64,000 nucleotides of DNA, taken from positions 7,936,001-8,000,000 of the forward strand of contig JAYKYS010000002.1 of assembly GCA_036924285.1 (NCBI GenBank), written 5' to 3'. The notes below the pieces were generated by a model, which worked only from the letters and a program-made list of their open reading frames with translations, was not told where the DNA came from and ran no database searches. Positions 10,345 to 21,650 of this stretch are shown piece by piece. Each line of letters opens with the position of its first letter. Position 1 is the stretch's first letter. Made by a program: the position numbers and the translations under genes. Origin of the DNA: Asterella californica. Lineage: Eukaryota > Streptophyta > Marchantiopsida > Marchantiales > Aytoniaceae.

Positions 10345-11033
10345 GAACCTGTGCATCCTCCGGTATGCACCAGAGATACAAACCAAGGAGTGGACCGGCA
10401 CACACTTCATCATTCCCATCTTGTGATCCTCTCTCCCATCCTAATCAACCTCATCCTCAAGTCCGCAACTCGATCGTCATCTTGAAGTTGCTACCCTGCC
10501 ATGATCCTCCCTAGATTCAAGCTCATCGACTTTCTCCTTGAACTTCCCATCCAATCACCCCCTCTAAATCTACACATCTTCAATATGCGAAGACATAAAA
10601 AGAATAACCCATCATACCATAGAATTGTCTTGCTTCCGTCATGTAGAACCTCACTGTCGAGGTTGTGACCCAAGTGTCGTAGTAGACATCCCCCATCCTG
10701 TCAATCATCACCCGTATCCTGACAGTAACTCTCAACCTCAAGCATGTACATGTCGTTGTACGTATCCAACTCTTCTTTTTTGTTTTTCTGAAAAAAAAAG
10801 GAACCACACTGCTGCAACCAAAATCATCAACTGCAACCATCATTGTCTCGCTGTAGAATAGTATCTTCCTCAATCATCATCCTCCTTGATATCTTCTTCT
10901 GAAAATCCTCACAACCTCCCAAGCATCATCCTCTCAACCTTTTCCTGAAAATATTTACAATCCCTCAAGCATCATCCTCCCAACACAAATCACCTTCAGC
11001 AATGGCTTCTCCCCTGTAAGCCATCCTTACCCA
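10345..11033. other. H internal non-coding region
   Basis: A C/T-rich, repeat-poor stretch rich in CATCCTCC and ATCATCC blocks. I see no frame related to gag, pol or anything else. It replaces the pol region of a full element. Confidence 0.5.
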
Positions 11034-12632
11034 TCATCCTATACCCGTAGCCTCGATAGCATCCGTCCATTCTCCTTCGCCCTCAGCATGTTCGTCCTTG
11101 ATGATGTCAATGTAAGCATCATGGACTTCTCTTGTAGTCATACCCAAGACCTCCCGTGATAGGAACCCAACCTTGGCATCTGGAATACGTTCCTCCGATC
11201 CTCCTTTCACATCCATCATCGTAATCTCTGCATCTGGTTGTTGTTTGTCTGCAACCAGATCACCCACGTCTACTGTCTGCACCCCAACCATCTCCTCTGG
11301 TTGTGAAGGATCGTCCTCCATTGCTTGTTTAAGAAGAATAGTTTCTTGTTGAACCTTATCCTCCTCAACTTGTTTCCCTGAAGAAGTCTCTTCTTGTCCT
11401 TTCTTCTCGCTCTGCATCGTGGATGCAGTATCCAACCTGAGCTCGTTTAGATCCTCGTGCTCACCCAAACCATCTCTATGGAGATCATGCTCAATCTCCT
11501 CCACCCTAGCACCATAATTTGTAGCTTCGGTAGCTACAACTGCATGTGTCGCAAGGCAATCATCCACAAACTTCTTCATCCCTCCTTTACCAACGTTGGC
11601 TTGAAGGAGAGTACCCGTACTTGTGAATGCAACCTTTCCATCCTCCCAAGAAATTACCTCTCGTTGCAAAGACTCTGCAAAGTCGATGCAATCGTCCCGT
11701 TGATGGTCAGTACCATCACACCACACGCAATGATGTACCCAAGCTGGTTTGGGTACAAGCTCTATCTTGATCGACGATCTCTTATCCTCCAACCTAGTAA
11801 CCTTAGCTTGCAGATCTTGCATCTTTTGTTGTAAGTCCACGATGGTTGGATCCTTCTCCTCTACAACCACAACTGGAGGTTGAACCTCAGATACTACCTG
11901 AACTGGTGTGGTAGTCAACGCTGCAGGTGTCAACCTTGTAACCCTTTCTCTTGTCTGTCTCCGGACAAGAAGCTCAACAGCTTCATGCACAACCTCCCAA
12001 TTTCTTGTTAACCCTTCTTCTTCCTCTCCATCCTCTAGAAGTAGCTCCAACTGTTCCTGCCATGGTTCATCCGCAGCTTGAAGAAATAGCTCCGTCTTGT
12101 AGCTCTCCAAGGTTAGCTTGTCCACCCGAGGTAGTTGAGAGAATTGTCTCTCGAACTCCTTTAACAGCTCTGCATGCTGTAAAACCCTTGCTGGATGCGT
12201 TGACCCATCCCAAAAATGATTTCTTGGTTACTCGATCTGAGTTTCCCAAGAAATATTCCTCCATCAGCGCATGTGAAAATGCATCCCAGTTCCTCCCAAA
12301 CGCTTTGTTAGACTTTTCACATGTTCCTTTATCTCAGACACCACAGCGAGTTCGAACGTCTCGATCATCTCCTTCTCCGATACCTGATCCAAATCCATCT
12401 CCGTTTTGTAACATCTCAAGTACTTTGAGATGTCTTCCCCATCAAACAGATCGAGCTTGTCGATCACCCTCCGAAGCGCCTTCGTCCCCAAAGCCTCCTT
12501 TTGTTGGTTCCCTTGCTCTTGTCGCATAAACAAAGTGAAGGCTTGAAACAATCGTGCAGTTGCTGCATCCAACTGCATCCCTGGTATACCCTCTAATCCG
12601 TCCATCCCATCCATAGTCATGACTCGTCCCAT
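11034..12632 (-). pseudogene. Gag of element H, two frameshifts
   Basis: Starts at the first ATG (12632) and ends with a stop at 11034-11036. It aligns with the D and B gags: FDGEDISKYLRCYKTEMDLDQV, then a FELAVVSEIKEHVK segment, SDRVTKKSFLGWV, DKLTLESYKTELFLQAADE, and one zinc knuckle CVWCDGTDHQRDDC (CX2CX4HX4C) near 11690-11730. Two shifts, near 12280 and near 12150, split it into three pieces, so this copy cannot make one Gag. The tail (11034-11500) is long and acidic and ends with LGMTTREVHDAYIDIIKDE, the same closing motif as in B Gag. Confidence 0.8.
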
Positions 12633-12783
12633 CCTCCCATCCTCCCATGATCCCAACCGTCTAGAAATCCATCATCCCAGGTCCACAACATCCTCCCGAA
12701 CAACCAAACCCATCTTCATCCTCGTTCATGATTGCTGATCTCTTCTGTCCAGTTCTGACACACAAATATCTCCACCCCGGACC

Positions 12784-12801
12784 TTCACGTCGAGTTCACC
12801 A
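12784..12801 (-). other. Primer-binding site of H (tRNA-Trp)
   Basis: The minus strand reads TGGTGAACTCGACGTGAA, 8 bases inside the 5' LTR. It is identical to the D site (54138-54155). From memory the 3' end of plant tRNA-Trp is TTCACGTCGGGTTCACCA, one mismatch in 18. Confidence 0.75.
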
Positions 12802-12809
12802 CCGTATCG

Positions 12810-14824
12810 TGTCGGATATTGCGTGAAGGATGTCCAGGAAAACGCGAGGTTCCTGGCTGTGAAGATGTTGTGTGCTGAAACAGAGACAAGACAGAGAAAA
12901 ACAACCACGAAAACGAACGCTGCGATATATACACTCCAAATATATGTACACTGCCGTTTCTTTCTCCTAACAGCACAAAACTGAGGAACAGATCAGAGCG
13001 GTCTGTAACCTACTTCAGAAGTCCTAAAACAAACCCTTGAATCGCAACCCTAGCCTGAAATCGCCAAAGCGTAGCTCAAAGCAAGAGAAACTTCCCTTTG
13101 CTAACAAACAGAGCCACAGCAGTATCACACGATCCAAACCCAAGTCCAAACCACATCCATGTATAAGCTCTTAGCTAAAGCTAGCTACCACAAGCTGTAT
13201 ACAGCCAACCAGAACTCTAACGAACTCAAAAGAGCAAAACCCGTAGCGAAGAAACCGAAAAAGACCTATCTGTGAGCTTCCTCCTTTCGCTGAACGGACT
13301 TCAGATGTCGATAGGGTCTCCTCCGCTGACTCCGTTAACCCAAGAAACTTTCAGATCCGACTCCCATCAGCCGAGATATCACCGATTTTCAGTCGCAGGT
13401 GACCGAACCTTCAAAAATTCCTCCCTGCGGCTTAAAACCGCACACACCGCACAAACGGATCGTCTAAACTGATATCCGTCTTCCCTGGCAGATAGATCTA
13501 GCTACCCTAAACCCAACGAGACTCCAAACAAGTCGTTTGGAGTTCCCCTTGCAAAACCACGCAAGAAATTTGGTCGTAGGTTGCAAAAAACTGACGTAAA
13601 CCGGCTCCCTGCGGCTCAAACTTGCTCACCACACCCAAACCAACAATCCAATCCACGTATAGTCTTCTCCTATGAGTAGATGAAGACTCCCTGATCGCGT
13701 AGGCACCAAGAACGAAGAGCTTGGCTCACCGATCGCGAAGAACAGCCCAACCTCAGGTCGAAGGTGAACGAAAATCTGATGTAAGCGCTTCCCTGCGAGC
13801 CAATTTCACTCAGAACTTCCAAACCGCCCGATGAAAACTGGTATCGTCTTCAATTTCCTATAGAACTCGGTGTTCTGATCCCGTTGGATCCAAGGACAGC
13901 AAGTTTGGACTCCGGAACGGCCCGAACGGTCCAACTCTCCTTCACAGGTAACTGAAAACCTCAAATCTGCTTCCTGCGTCTCAATTTCCCTCAGTACACA
14001 CTCCCCGATCCGTCTCTTCCCAAACCGTTTGAACCAGTGCGTAGCTTGCACAGATCTGAACCCAACGACGCCTTGCGCGCTTGCATTGGACTCCTAAATC
14101 TCCCGAATCGTCCGTTGACAGGTCGCAGGCGCAAGCTAGCCCCTTAAGCACCCCCCTTGCAACAGTCTCTGTACGTACAGTTCTCTCCTGAACAAATAAG
14201 AAACAGGCCCCTTGCGTCTTTGATATACCACCTGAAGCCCTAAATACCCAGTCAGCAAGTAACTAGGGGCCTAACTTGATTTTACCTTCTTTCGAATCGC
14301 ATAACTTCTTCTCTGGATGTCCAAACGAAGTAAACAAGATGCCCATGGAAAGCTGACAGCGAGCTCTACCCATCTATGTGATGAAAGTGAAGATCCGAAG
14401 TTGCGTCAAAAGCCCGTAAGTTGGGGCCTAGCTTGTTTTCTCCATCTTTCGAGTCCTGTAACTTCTCCACTAGGCGTCCAAACGAAGTAGATGAAGTGCC
14501 TATGGAAGGCTGACAAGGAGCTCTATCCATTGATGCAATAAAAACGAAGATCCGAAGTGGTGCCAAAAACCCGTAAGCTGGGGCCTAGCTTATTTTCTCC
14601 ATCTTTCGAATCCTGTAACTTTTCCACTAGGCGTCCAAACGAAGTAGACAAAGGGCCTGTGGAAAGCTGACAAGGAGCTCTACCCATCTATGCGATGAAA
14701 ATGGAGATCTGAGATTGTGCCAAAAACCCATAAGCTGGGGCCTAGCTTGTCTTCTCATGAATGTCTTTGGAGCGACAAGCATCGAAGTTTGAATTTCAGG
14801 TAGGAGCCGGTCCACGACACGACA
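12810..14824 (-). repeat. H right (5') LTR
   Basis: 2015 bp, TGTCGG to ACGACA. Its first bases resemble the D LTR start (TGTCG, then GCGTGAA and CTGGCTGT in order). It carries a second set of three 157-bp tandem units. The middle (about 13000-13990) holds no supportable frame. Confidence 0.85.
14268..14738. repeat. Three tandem 157-bp units in H right LTR
   Basis: Unit starts are at 14268, 14425, 14582 and a partial at 14739, again an exact 157-bp period. The same unit order as in the left LTR shows that the array predates this insertion. Confidence 0.85.
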
Positions 14825-15986
14825 CCGTGCGCAAAAGCAGAAGACTACGGTGGGAGAAGAGACATCCATGCCTCTGGAAGAGAGAGAAGTCGTCGCAGAT
14901 CACTTTGTGGGGATGAACTTGTCTTCCGAGAAGAAGGCTAGAAGAGTTCAACGCCTTCTTCAGTTCGGAGATCCAACCAGCCATGGAGTTGGTGGAGAAG
15001 CGTGCGATGGCTCAGGAGAAGCCCTTGTAGCCTGGATTCGGTCTTCGAACCTTGATGTGGCAGGAGGAAGTCCAAAAGCAGAAGTTGGAGCTCTGGAAGC
15101 TAACCTCCGCACCACGGAGAAGATCGCGATCAAGTACAAGGCGGAAGCATCTACTTATGCCAAGGAGTTGGCATAGTTGCAGAAGAGTAATCATGAGTTG
15201 CAGACGCGACTTCAGCAGCGTGAGCAGCGTGAGCAGGAGATTCTGCGAATCAAGGAAAAGCTCATTAGTCTCGCAGAAAAGAAGACGACATGGAGTGTAC
15301 TGCAGGAAGCCGCGGAAGCCCAAACCGCACATGAGAGAAGCGCTTCATAAGAAGTTCAACTTCACCGCGCGTAGGAAGCTTCTCACCCTGACTCGTGAGT
15401 GGGATGACGATTCTCGGGAGTTGTTAGTGGATTGCAAGGAGAGCATGTTCCGCTACATGGATCAGCAGATTGAGGACTTGAAGACTTGAAGACTCTTTAC
15501 GGTCTTCTCTCAATTCCTCAGCATGCAGCCACGTCTTCTCATGCACCAGGACCAACAATTGGCACGGAGCTTGACAAGGAGGAGTTTAACCTCTCTGTCC
15601 ACTTGGTGGTGACAACGTTGGAAGCCGAGAAGACGAAAGAAGAAGCCCCGGAAGACAAGACGTCTTATGGAAGACATGAAGCAGAGGTATCTTCCCAAGT
15701 GTTTAGAGTGGAGGAGGTGACTTTCTCTAACCACTGTGAGGTCACCCTAGCTCCCAACGTCGAACAGATGGAGCAGAAGAGTCAGGAAGCGCAGGTGGAC
15801 TCAGCTTCCCATAAGCTTCTTCTGTCTTTCGAAGTCGTGGTGGAAGCACACATTACGAACATCAAAGAGGAAGCCATCTCAGCCGTACCAGAGGTACCAG
15901 CAGGGCTCTTCACTTTATCAGAAGCCGAATTAGAACATCAGGTAGGAGAGGATCCAGTGTAGATCGCACCTGACGATCAGGAGTAG
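14825..15986 (+). pseudogene. LTR-borne coiled-coil gene of element I, 3' half, decayed
   Basis: It corresponds to the basic patch, coiled coil and acidic tail of the F/A/C LTR protein. Recognisable pieces are AHLDVAGG-type coiled-coil sequence near 15050, KKFNFTARRKLLTLTREWD near 15350, SMFRYMDQQIEDLKT near 15440 and an acidic tail with FNLSVHLVVTTLEAEKT near 15570-15640. Several frame changes and a premature stop at 15960-15962 break it; the ancestral stop is at 15984-15986. The KKFNFTA...LLTL...SMF+YLD segment is the best conserved part of the C-terminal half. Confidence 0.65.
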
Positions 15987-16551
15987 ACAGTAGAGATAAA
16001 TAGACAGTTGACCTGGCTAAATTTGATAGGAAGTGGAGTCTATTATTTTGAGAAGAGGAAGCTCTCTCTTTATTTTTAGATGACTGTCCATGTGGCAGGA
16101 TAAGCAACGGTAGGTAGTAGAAAGCAGTTCTAAACTGAGAAGGGAACCGAAGCCTTGGGAGGTGGTGGCCTTCTGAAAGCGTCTCATTTTGCTTGGCTGT
16201 GAGTTGGGATTGGAGGGGATCTCTCTCTTGCGACTCAAAGGTGATAGTATATGATCGATCACAAAATAGGATTTTATGCACATTGCTACATACATGTAGG
16301 TACACAGGTACTACGCGCACAGAGTTGGATTACATAGAGTAGGTCTGCACGAGTCTGCACCTCCGCTCCCAACCGAAAATCGGCAGGATGTAGAGTTATA
16401 GACAGCATAGACAGAGAATGGCATCATCATACAGTCCTGCTTCTAGGCTGGTGTGTCAAGGGGTAGGGACAGGAAGTGGATGGAGTGAGCTCCAGAAGCT
16501 AATGTACCTTTTTCTCAGAGAATTGATTTCGGATTTGATTGCAGAAGCTTT
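14825..16551 (+). mobile_element. Element I: remnant of an F-like long LTR
   Basis: The sequence resumes inside the LTR-borne coiled-coil gene immediately right of H, continues through the post-gene LTR region and breaks off near 16551 at GCAGAAGCTTTGT, where pol fragment J starts. It is clearly more diverged from F, A and C than they are from each other. The LTR end, PBS and internal region are missing. Confidence 0.7.
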
Positions 16552-17105
16552 GTCTGTGAGTGAAGTACGATTTATCTCTAGGTTTGGGGCTAGAATCTTG
16601 TCAAATAGACAAGGAGATTATCCTCAAGTGAAGCATGAGTGGCAACCGCGATGAAGATAGACCGTGAGTTTCTGAATTGTGCTCATGTAGTTTGGAGATA
16701 GATTATTTATCTCTGCTCGACATGATATCTAATTATAACACGTTAGACATAACGAGGTTACGTTGGATTGCTACATCAGGAGCTTGAATCCAGAGCTGAA
16801 GCATATAGTAGATAAAGAGAATATGGTAACGAATATGTTATCAACGGCTCGTAATATAGATGAGGATGATATGTTTAAAAAAGCTGAGGAAGATGAAAGA
16901 AAAGATGTTCGATGGCGAGTTGGTCGATAGACTACAGACTTTGGAGCCCTTGTTGTTTAAGGAAGAGTTTTACACATGTAGACTTTGTGACATACGGTAT
17001 TACTTGAGTTTGTTAGAGAAGCAAGAGAGGTGGAGTGAAGTAGAGTTCAAAGAGATAAGTAAACAAGCGTTGCCGAGGAGAGTCTTTCTTAAGAAGAGCT
17101 AGCCT
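16552..17105 (+). pseudogene. Fragment J: decayed RNase H and integrase start
   Basis: The plus strand reads VRFISRFGARILSNRQGDYPQVKHE (16565-16635), the RNase H strand around the catalytic Glu. It is followed in broken frames by counterparts of the B sequence 41650-41000, ending with EEFYTC, YYLSL and WSEVEFKEI near 16960-17060. It is from the B/E lineage but in the opposite orientation to E. Many stops are present and no ends are recognisable. How it came to lie between I and the E LTR is not clear. Confidence 0.6.
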
Positions 17106-19084
17106 TCTGACTGTGATAGATCGCAGGGTAGAAGTAGAGATTGAATACCAAGACAAGAGCCAAGCTGGTAGTCCACAACGACTGAAGTCATTCACATAGA
17201 CTATATTCTGACTATAGATCACTTATACTTAACAGATCAAGTCTATGAGATAGATCCTCCTCCGGACACAACAGATAGAAGAAAACTGTCAAGATGCTTT
17301 ATTTCTCTTCCAAACACACTCAATAGTCCTTCACAGACATCAATTTTACAAGCGATCCTTACTCAACAAGACCTCCTTACGTTGATCACCACAGATCATT
17401 CACAAGCAGTCAATTTTTACTCAACTAATCTTCTCTTGCTCTTCAGATAGCAAATTATTCCTCAAAGCCTACAACTGATGAAGATCTGAAATCCCAACGC
17501 CTTGTATCCCTTCTTGCAACAGCTTCAGCATTGAAATCTTTTAGAAAACCCGACCTTCTCAGTCCTTGTCCTCTCCTCCGCTCAAATAGATGCTCCTTGC
17601 TCACCAGATTCACCTCCAAACAGCCTGGTAAATTCTAGCTCCTCTAACTCTTAATATCCTCTCTGCGCCAACTTCCCAACTGAAAAACCTTCAGAAATTT
17701 GATCCAATGACAACCAAAAGTCCTCCGCAGACATCAAACCGATCTCCCTCAATAAGACTGCCTCCTGTCCGTTCAGAAGGTAGTTCTGCTTCCAATCTGT
17801 ATAATAGACAAAGTTTTTGCTCCTAAACTCTTGTCCCTACCTTTGCGTCGATCTCCGCACTGAATTCCCTCAGAAATTTGGTCTCCTCAGTCCCCAAGCT
17901 TCTCTTGCGCGTCTCGACGGCTCCCTCTCTCTCTCCGTAAAAAAATCCCCTCTGAAAAACGTCGCAGGTTGATTAACCTAGAAGGTAAGTCCCTAGCTAA
18001 GCTGCCCCCTGCTGTCCTTATAAGTACAATCTCTTATCAGAAGCAGGCCCCTAGCTAAGCTGCCCCCTTATTGTCCTTATGCATACAGAACCTTAATTAC
18101 TAAGCTGGCCCTTTTTTTAATAAAAGCTTCACATCTGCCTTTAGAAAGTCGACTCCTTCATTACTAAAGGTCTCACAGCTTTCTTTGTCATTGCTAAGCT
18201 GACTAGATGACTAATTAACTGATTAACAGAAGTTTCCCGTGCTCTTGATGTCATCTTGATGCCACCCTGAATATACCACAAGTCATCCGATGTAGGTTGA
18301 AGCCCCTACACTTATGGGGCTACTCCACAGGGCTTACAGCCCCCCCATATGCGCACCAGGTATCTCCCATGATATTCACGGTGGCATGCGGAGGCTTAGA
18401 CCAGGAAGCCCATGATTAAGAGAGATACCGATATCCCGCCCCTAGATATACAGAACGTGGCTGCATATCCAACATAGACTCCCTTCCAAGAGGTCAACAT
18501 GCCGGAATAAGAATCAGAGGTCAGAGAGAATTGATCCTGAGACCACTTTCTCTTTAAGCAGGCGCCCTATCACTAGGATGGCCTTTGGTTCCGTTCTAGA
18601 AGGTTAAAAATTCTGTACATATGCTTTTATTGAAGAAGATTTTCTGTAAAAGTCTTTACTAGCTTTTCGTACACTAACTTATCTATACAACTCCATTTTT
18701 AATGAATGAGGAGTCAAAACAATAGTATTCATGAACACCTACACACTCACGCTATCAGATTCAGAGTTCGAGTCACGAGCCAGAATCGACAGATTTCTCT
18801 CTTTCGCATATTTTTCAGTCTAAAATCCATACTAACTATTACTTAAAACACTTTCTGTCAAAACTAGAAGCATGAAGTCTCTTTCCTCGTCGAGCTCTGC
18901 ATTCTGATGCCTTTCGACCCCTTTAGGATGATATTCCAAACTAAGCTAGGGGGCAGCTTGCCAAGCATAGCCCCAGCTTAGCTCCTACCAAGCTTAATAA
19001 GCTAGGGCGCAGCTTCATGAACAAATGCTGATTGAGTGTCTTCTGAAGCTCCATTTCATCATGTAGAATGTCACGCACTAGACA
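17106..19084 (-). repeat. Probable 3' LTR of element E (left boundary unresolved)
   Basis: It ends CTAGACA at 19084 right against the PPT, as a minus-strand 3' LTR should. Parts resemble the H LTR: CTAAGCTGCCCCCT blocks and AGAAGCAGGCCC near 17990-18090, present twice in short tandem. The start is not certain; TGTCAAGATG at 17287 is one candidate (about 1.8 kb LTR). No frame in this stretch can be supported. Confidence 0.5.
18280..18600 (-). mobile_element. Possible tRNA-derived SINE
   Basis: On the minus strand a segment reads GGCCATCCTAGTGATAGGGC, then GCCTGCTTAAAGAG, then GGTCTCAGGATCAATTCTC. This resembles a tRNA body with A-box (TAGTGATAGGGC) and B-box (GGATCAATTCT) at a suitable spacing. 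About 250 bases of unrelated sequence follow. No target duplication or A-tail was found, so the boundaries are rough. Confidence 0.35.
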
Positions 19085-19096
19085 TTCACCCCCTCC
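19085..19096 (-). other. Polypurine tract of E
   Basis: The minus strand reads GGAGGGGGTGAA abutting the LTR end at 19084. It is the same tract as in B and H. Confidence 0.75.
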
Positions 19097-19222
19097 AAAC
19101 TTGCACATCCTCCGGTATGTGCCAACCTTTCCACTAGTCTCCAAGGTTCTCTAAATTGCTATCGTTTCTTCAACATCCCTTGCGTCTTCTTCTGATAGCA
19201 GATCTGCATCCGTATCCATCAT

Positions 19223-19705
19223 CTAATCTGATTCCAAAAACTCGTCTAGCTCAACGGATTCTCCTTTTTTTCTAAATAACTTGATACGCTTACCAGCAAC
19301 AGGAAGCCTTAGAGGTGTACCATCGAGCTCCCATAAAGAGTAAGTAGCATTCTGATGCACTTCTAAGACAACATACGGACCAAATCACCTCCTAGAAAAT
19401 TTCCGAATCATAGAGTGTTGATTCTCTAACGTACTATCATACACCAAAACCCAATCTCCAGTATGTATGAGCTTTGGTCGGAGCCGGTGGGTCTTGTCAA
19501 ACCTATCCTTGTTCTTGAGACGGGCCTCTTTCAGTTTCTGTTGTGTCTCTATAAGATCCTCCTCTCTATGTTCCAACTGCCTCATTCGAAGTGCAAGAAG
19601 TTGTACATGATCCATTTCGTCTTCCCACGATAAAGTAACCTATGTAGGAAAGTCTTCCTCTGCTGGCATAATCAGTTTTTGACCCAGCATCAGTTCAATG
19701 GGCAT
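19223..19705 (-). pseudogene. Element E pol, integrase C-terminal end
   Basis: The minus strand encodes the end of integrase: KTHRLRPK, GDWVLVYDSTLENQHS, then, after a stop at 19385-19387, FGPYVVLEV, SLWELDGTPL and a tail ending FLESD-stop. It aligns with B integrase (39800-40150). The gene continues on the other side of element A, at 61498. Confidence 0.75.
19701..19705. repeat. Target-site duplication of element A (left copy)
   Basis: GGCAT here and GGTAT at 61498-61502 flank element A. Joining the flanks restores the order seen in the intact homologous stretch of B (40200-40260), so the 4/5 match is a decayed duplication. Confidence 0.75.
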
Positions 19706-21650
19706 TGTGGTGCCCACAAATTACAGGATTCACGAATTTTTGAAATTTTTAAGATTAATAACTTGTTTGTATAACTGAAGAAGCGTTGTTACTTAAGATC
19801 ACTGCTTCCTTAGAAGGAAGATGATCTTATGAGCTTTTTGTAATAAGAAGTTGACTTCTTCGGAAGACGACCGTCTTCCGGGAAGCGTCTTCTCAGTTGC
19901 ATCTTCGGAAGACGGGAAGACGGCGAAAGACACCCATCTTCCGGAAGACAGCGACCGCGAAGACCTAACCATGAATTTCCAGGTAAAGGAGTAGGTGTAC
20001 CTACTAGGTAACACCAAGGTGGTAGGTAGGTCGGGTAAGCCATCTAGGGTCGAAACTCCTGATCTGCGAGGAAGATGCGCAGGAAGCGCATTAGCGCATT
20101 CCAACTTCCCGCAGCAAGCACGCTTCTTGAGAAGATCGATTTCAGAGGGTGAGCTTCGAGTAAGGAGGCAGCGAGGTGAAATTGAGTGAGGATAGGATCG
20201 ATTAGAAGCTAGAAGAAGTCAAGGTCGAATTGCTGAAGCGCAGGAAGCGTACTGATTGAAAAGCGTTTCTTGTGAAACTCCCAGAAGCTGACATTGGAAG
20301 CAGCTGAGTGGAATCGGAAGTGGACGGCTTAATCAATTGAGGCGCAGCCAGGAGCGGACGAAGGAAGTAGCTCAGTGGGGTCGCGTTTGAGCTGGGACTA
20401 GAGCCAGAAGCGCACGGAAGGTCTAAGACAACTCGAGAAGCAGACAGAAGACTGTAGAGATTCTTCTCATGTTCTTTTTCCTTCCCACTGCTTCTCGCCT
20501 TTGTTTGGTATCCCCCGTGCTTCCCCGGTTGTTTATAGGCAGCCTGATCGATTATCCCCCCATCCTCATTTTTCTGCTCAATTTTTGTCAGACATCTTCC
20601 TACTTCTTCCTGAGTTCAATTCGAGCTTCTCTAACCATCGTCCTCAAATTGACGATCCCAGCTATCAATTTTCCTACCCTACCATCTCTCTACTCCCAAA
20701 ACCTTGAATAGAAGACGCTTCGGAAGATTGGAACATCTTCGAAAGACTGTCTTCGGAAGTCGACTGTACACAATTTGTATCAAGAGTGGGTTTGCTTTGC
20801 TTTTGTGTTAAGAGACGCTTGGTACGAATCCTGAGTGGCTTGGTGAGTGGTTTTGTTATTTCGAGAAGTTGGAAGTCGGGGACTAGGTCTGTGCCTCCCC
20901 GTCTTCCAAGCTTCTCAACTCCACATCTTCCTAGAGAGACTAGAAGACTGAAAGGCTGGCAAAATGAGCGAGAAGACGTGAGGGTCCATTTCGGGTCTCT
21001 TCTGTCCGACCCATAGCAGCCATTCCTTCTTCTTCCCAAACTTAGGAGAGAGTCGTGAGAAGACTTGCTGGCAGAATCTAGAGAGAATGGTCGAGGGTCA
21101 TGTCTTCCCACCGAGCAGCAAGCTTCTTCTGAGTGTGTATGAGAGGTGAGAAGTCAGAAGAACAGAGTCCAAATGTCTTGAGTCTGTTGTGAGGATAGAT
21201 TGCGCGTAGGAAGACGAAGACAGGTGAGACCAGTGAAGGAAAGCCTGACTTTGGGAGGTCTTCCGAGAAAAACATTGAATCAGAAACCGTCCCGGGTGTC
21301 TTCCCAGAGGCCACTGTCACCGCAGGAGCTCGCAACCATCTTCTAAATCTGTTACGCACTCTACGTTTCGCGAATCTTGTATCTTCTGATAGGAAGTAGG
21401 ATGTAATGCAAGGTGAGTTGTCTTCTTGGTAATCCATGCGAGGCCTTGCTTAGATAGGATTGTTTAGATATAGCTCGGAAGACGAGGGCTATCTAGGAAG
21501 TACTGTTAGAATCTCGTAAGACGGAGTAGCTGTCTTCTGGAAGACTAGTTTTGTCTTTTGAGAGTAGAAACTAGACTGTGGGCACTTGGGAAGGACTGAG
21601 CCTTCAACTGATAGTAAGTGCGTGTGGCTTAGTGCAACAGGTCTTCCAGT

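Larger units (their letters stand above)
9501..14824 (-). mobile_element. Element H: gag-only LTR retrotransposon (TR-GAG type)
   Basis: A minus-strand element with its left LTR end at 10332 (the rest lies left of F), PPT at 10333-10344, gag at 12632-11034, a tRNA-Trp PBS at 12784-12801 and right (5') LTR 12810-14824. Both LTRs end CACGACACGACA. The internal region is only 2.5 kb and has gag but no protease, RT, RNase H or integrase, so H would need enzymes from a relative such as B or E. H interrupts an LTR of element I; the right flank is CCGTG and the left flank is out of view. Confidence 0.8.
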
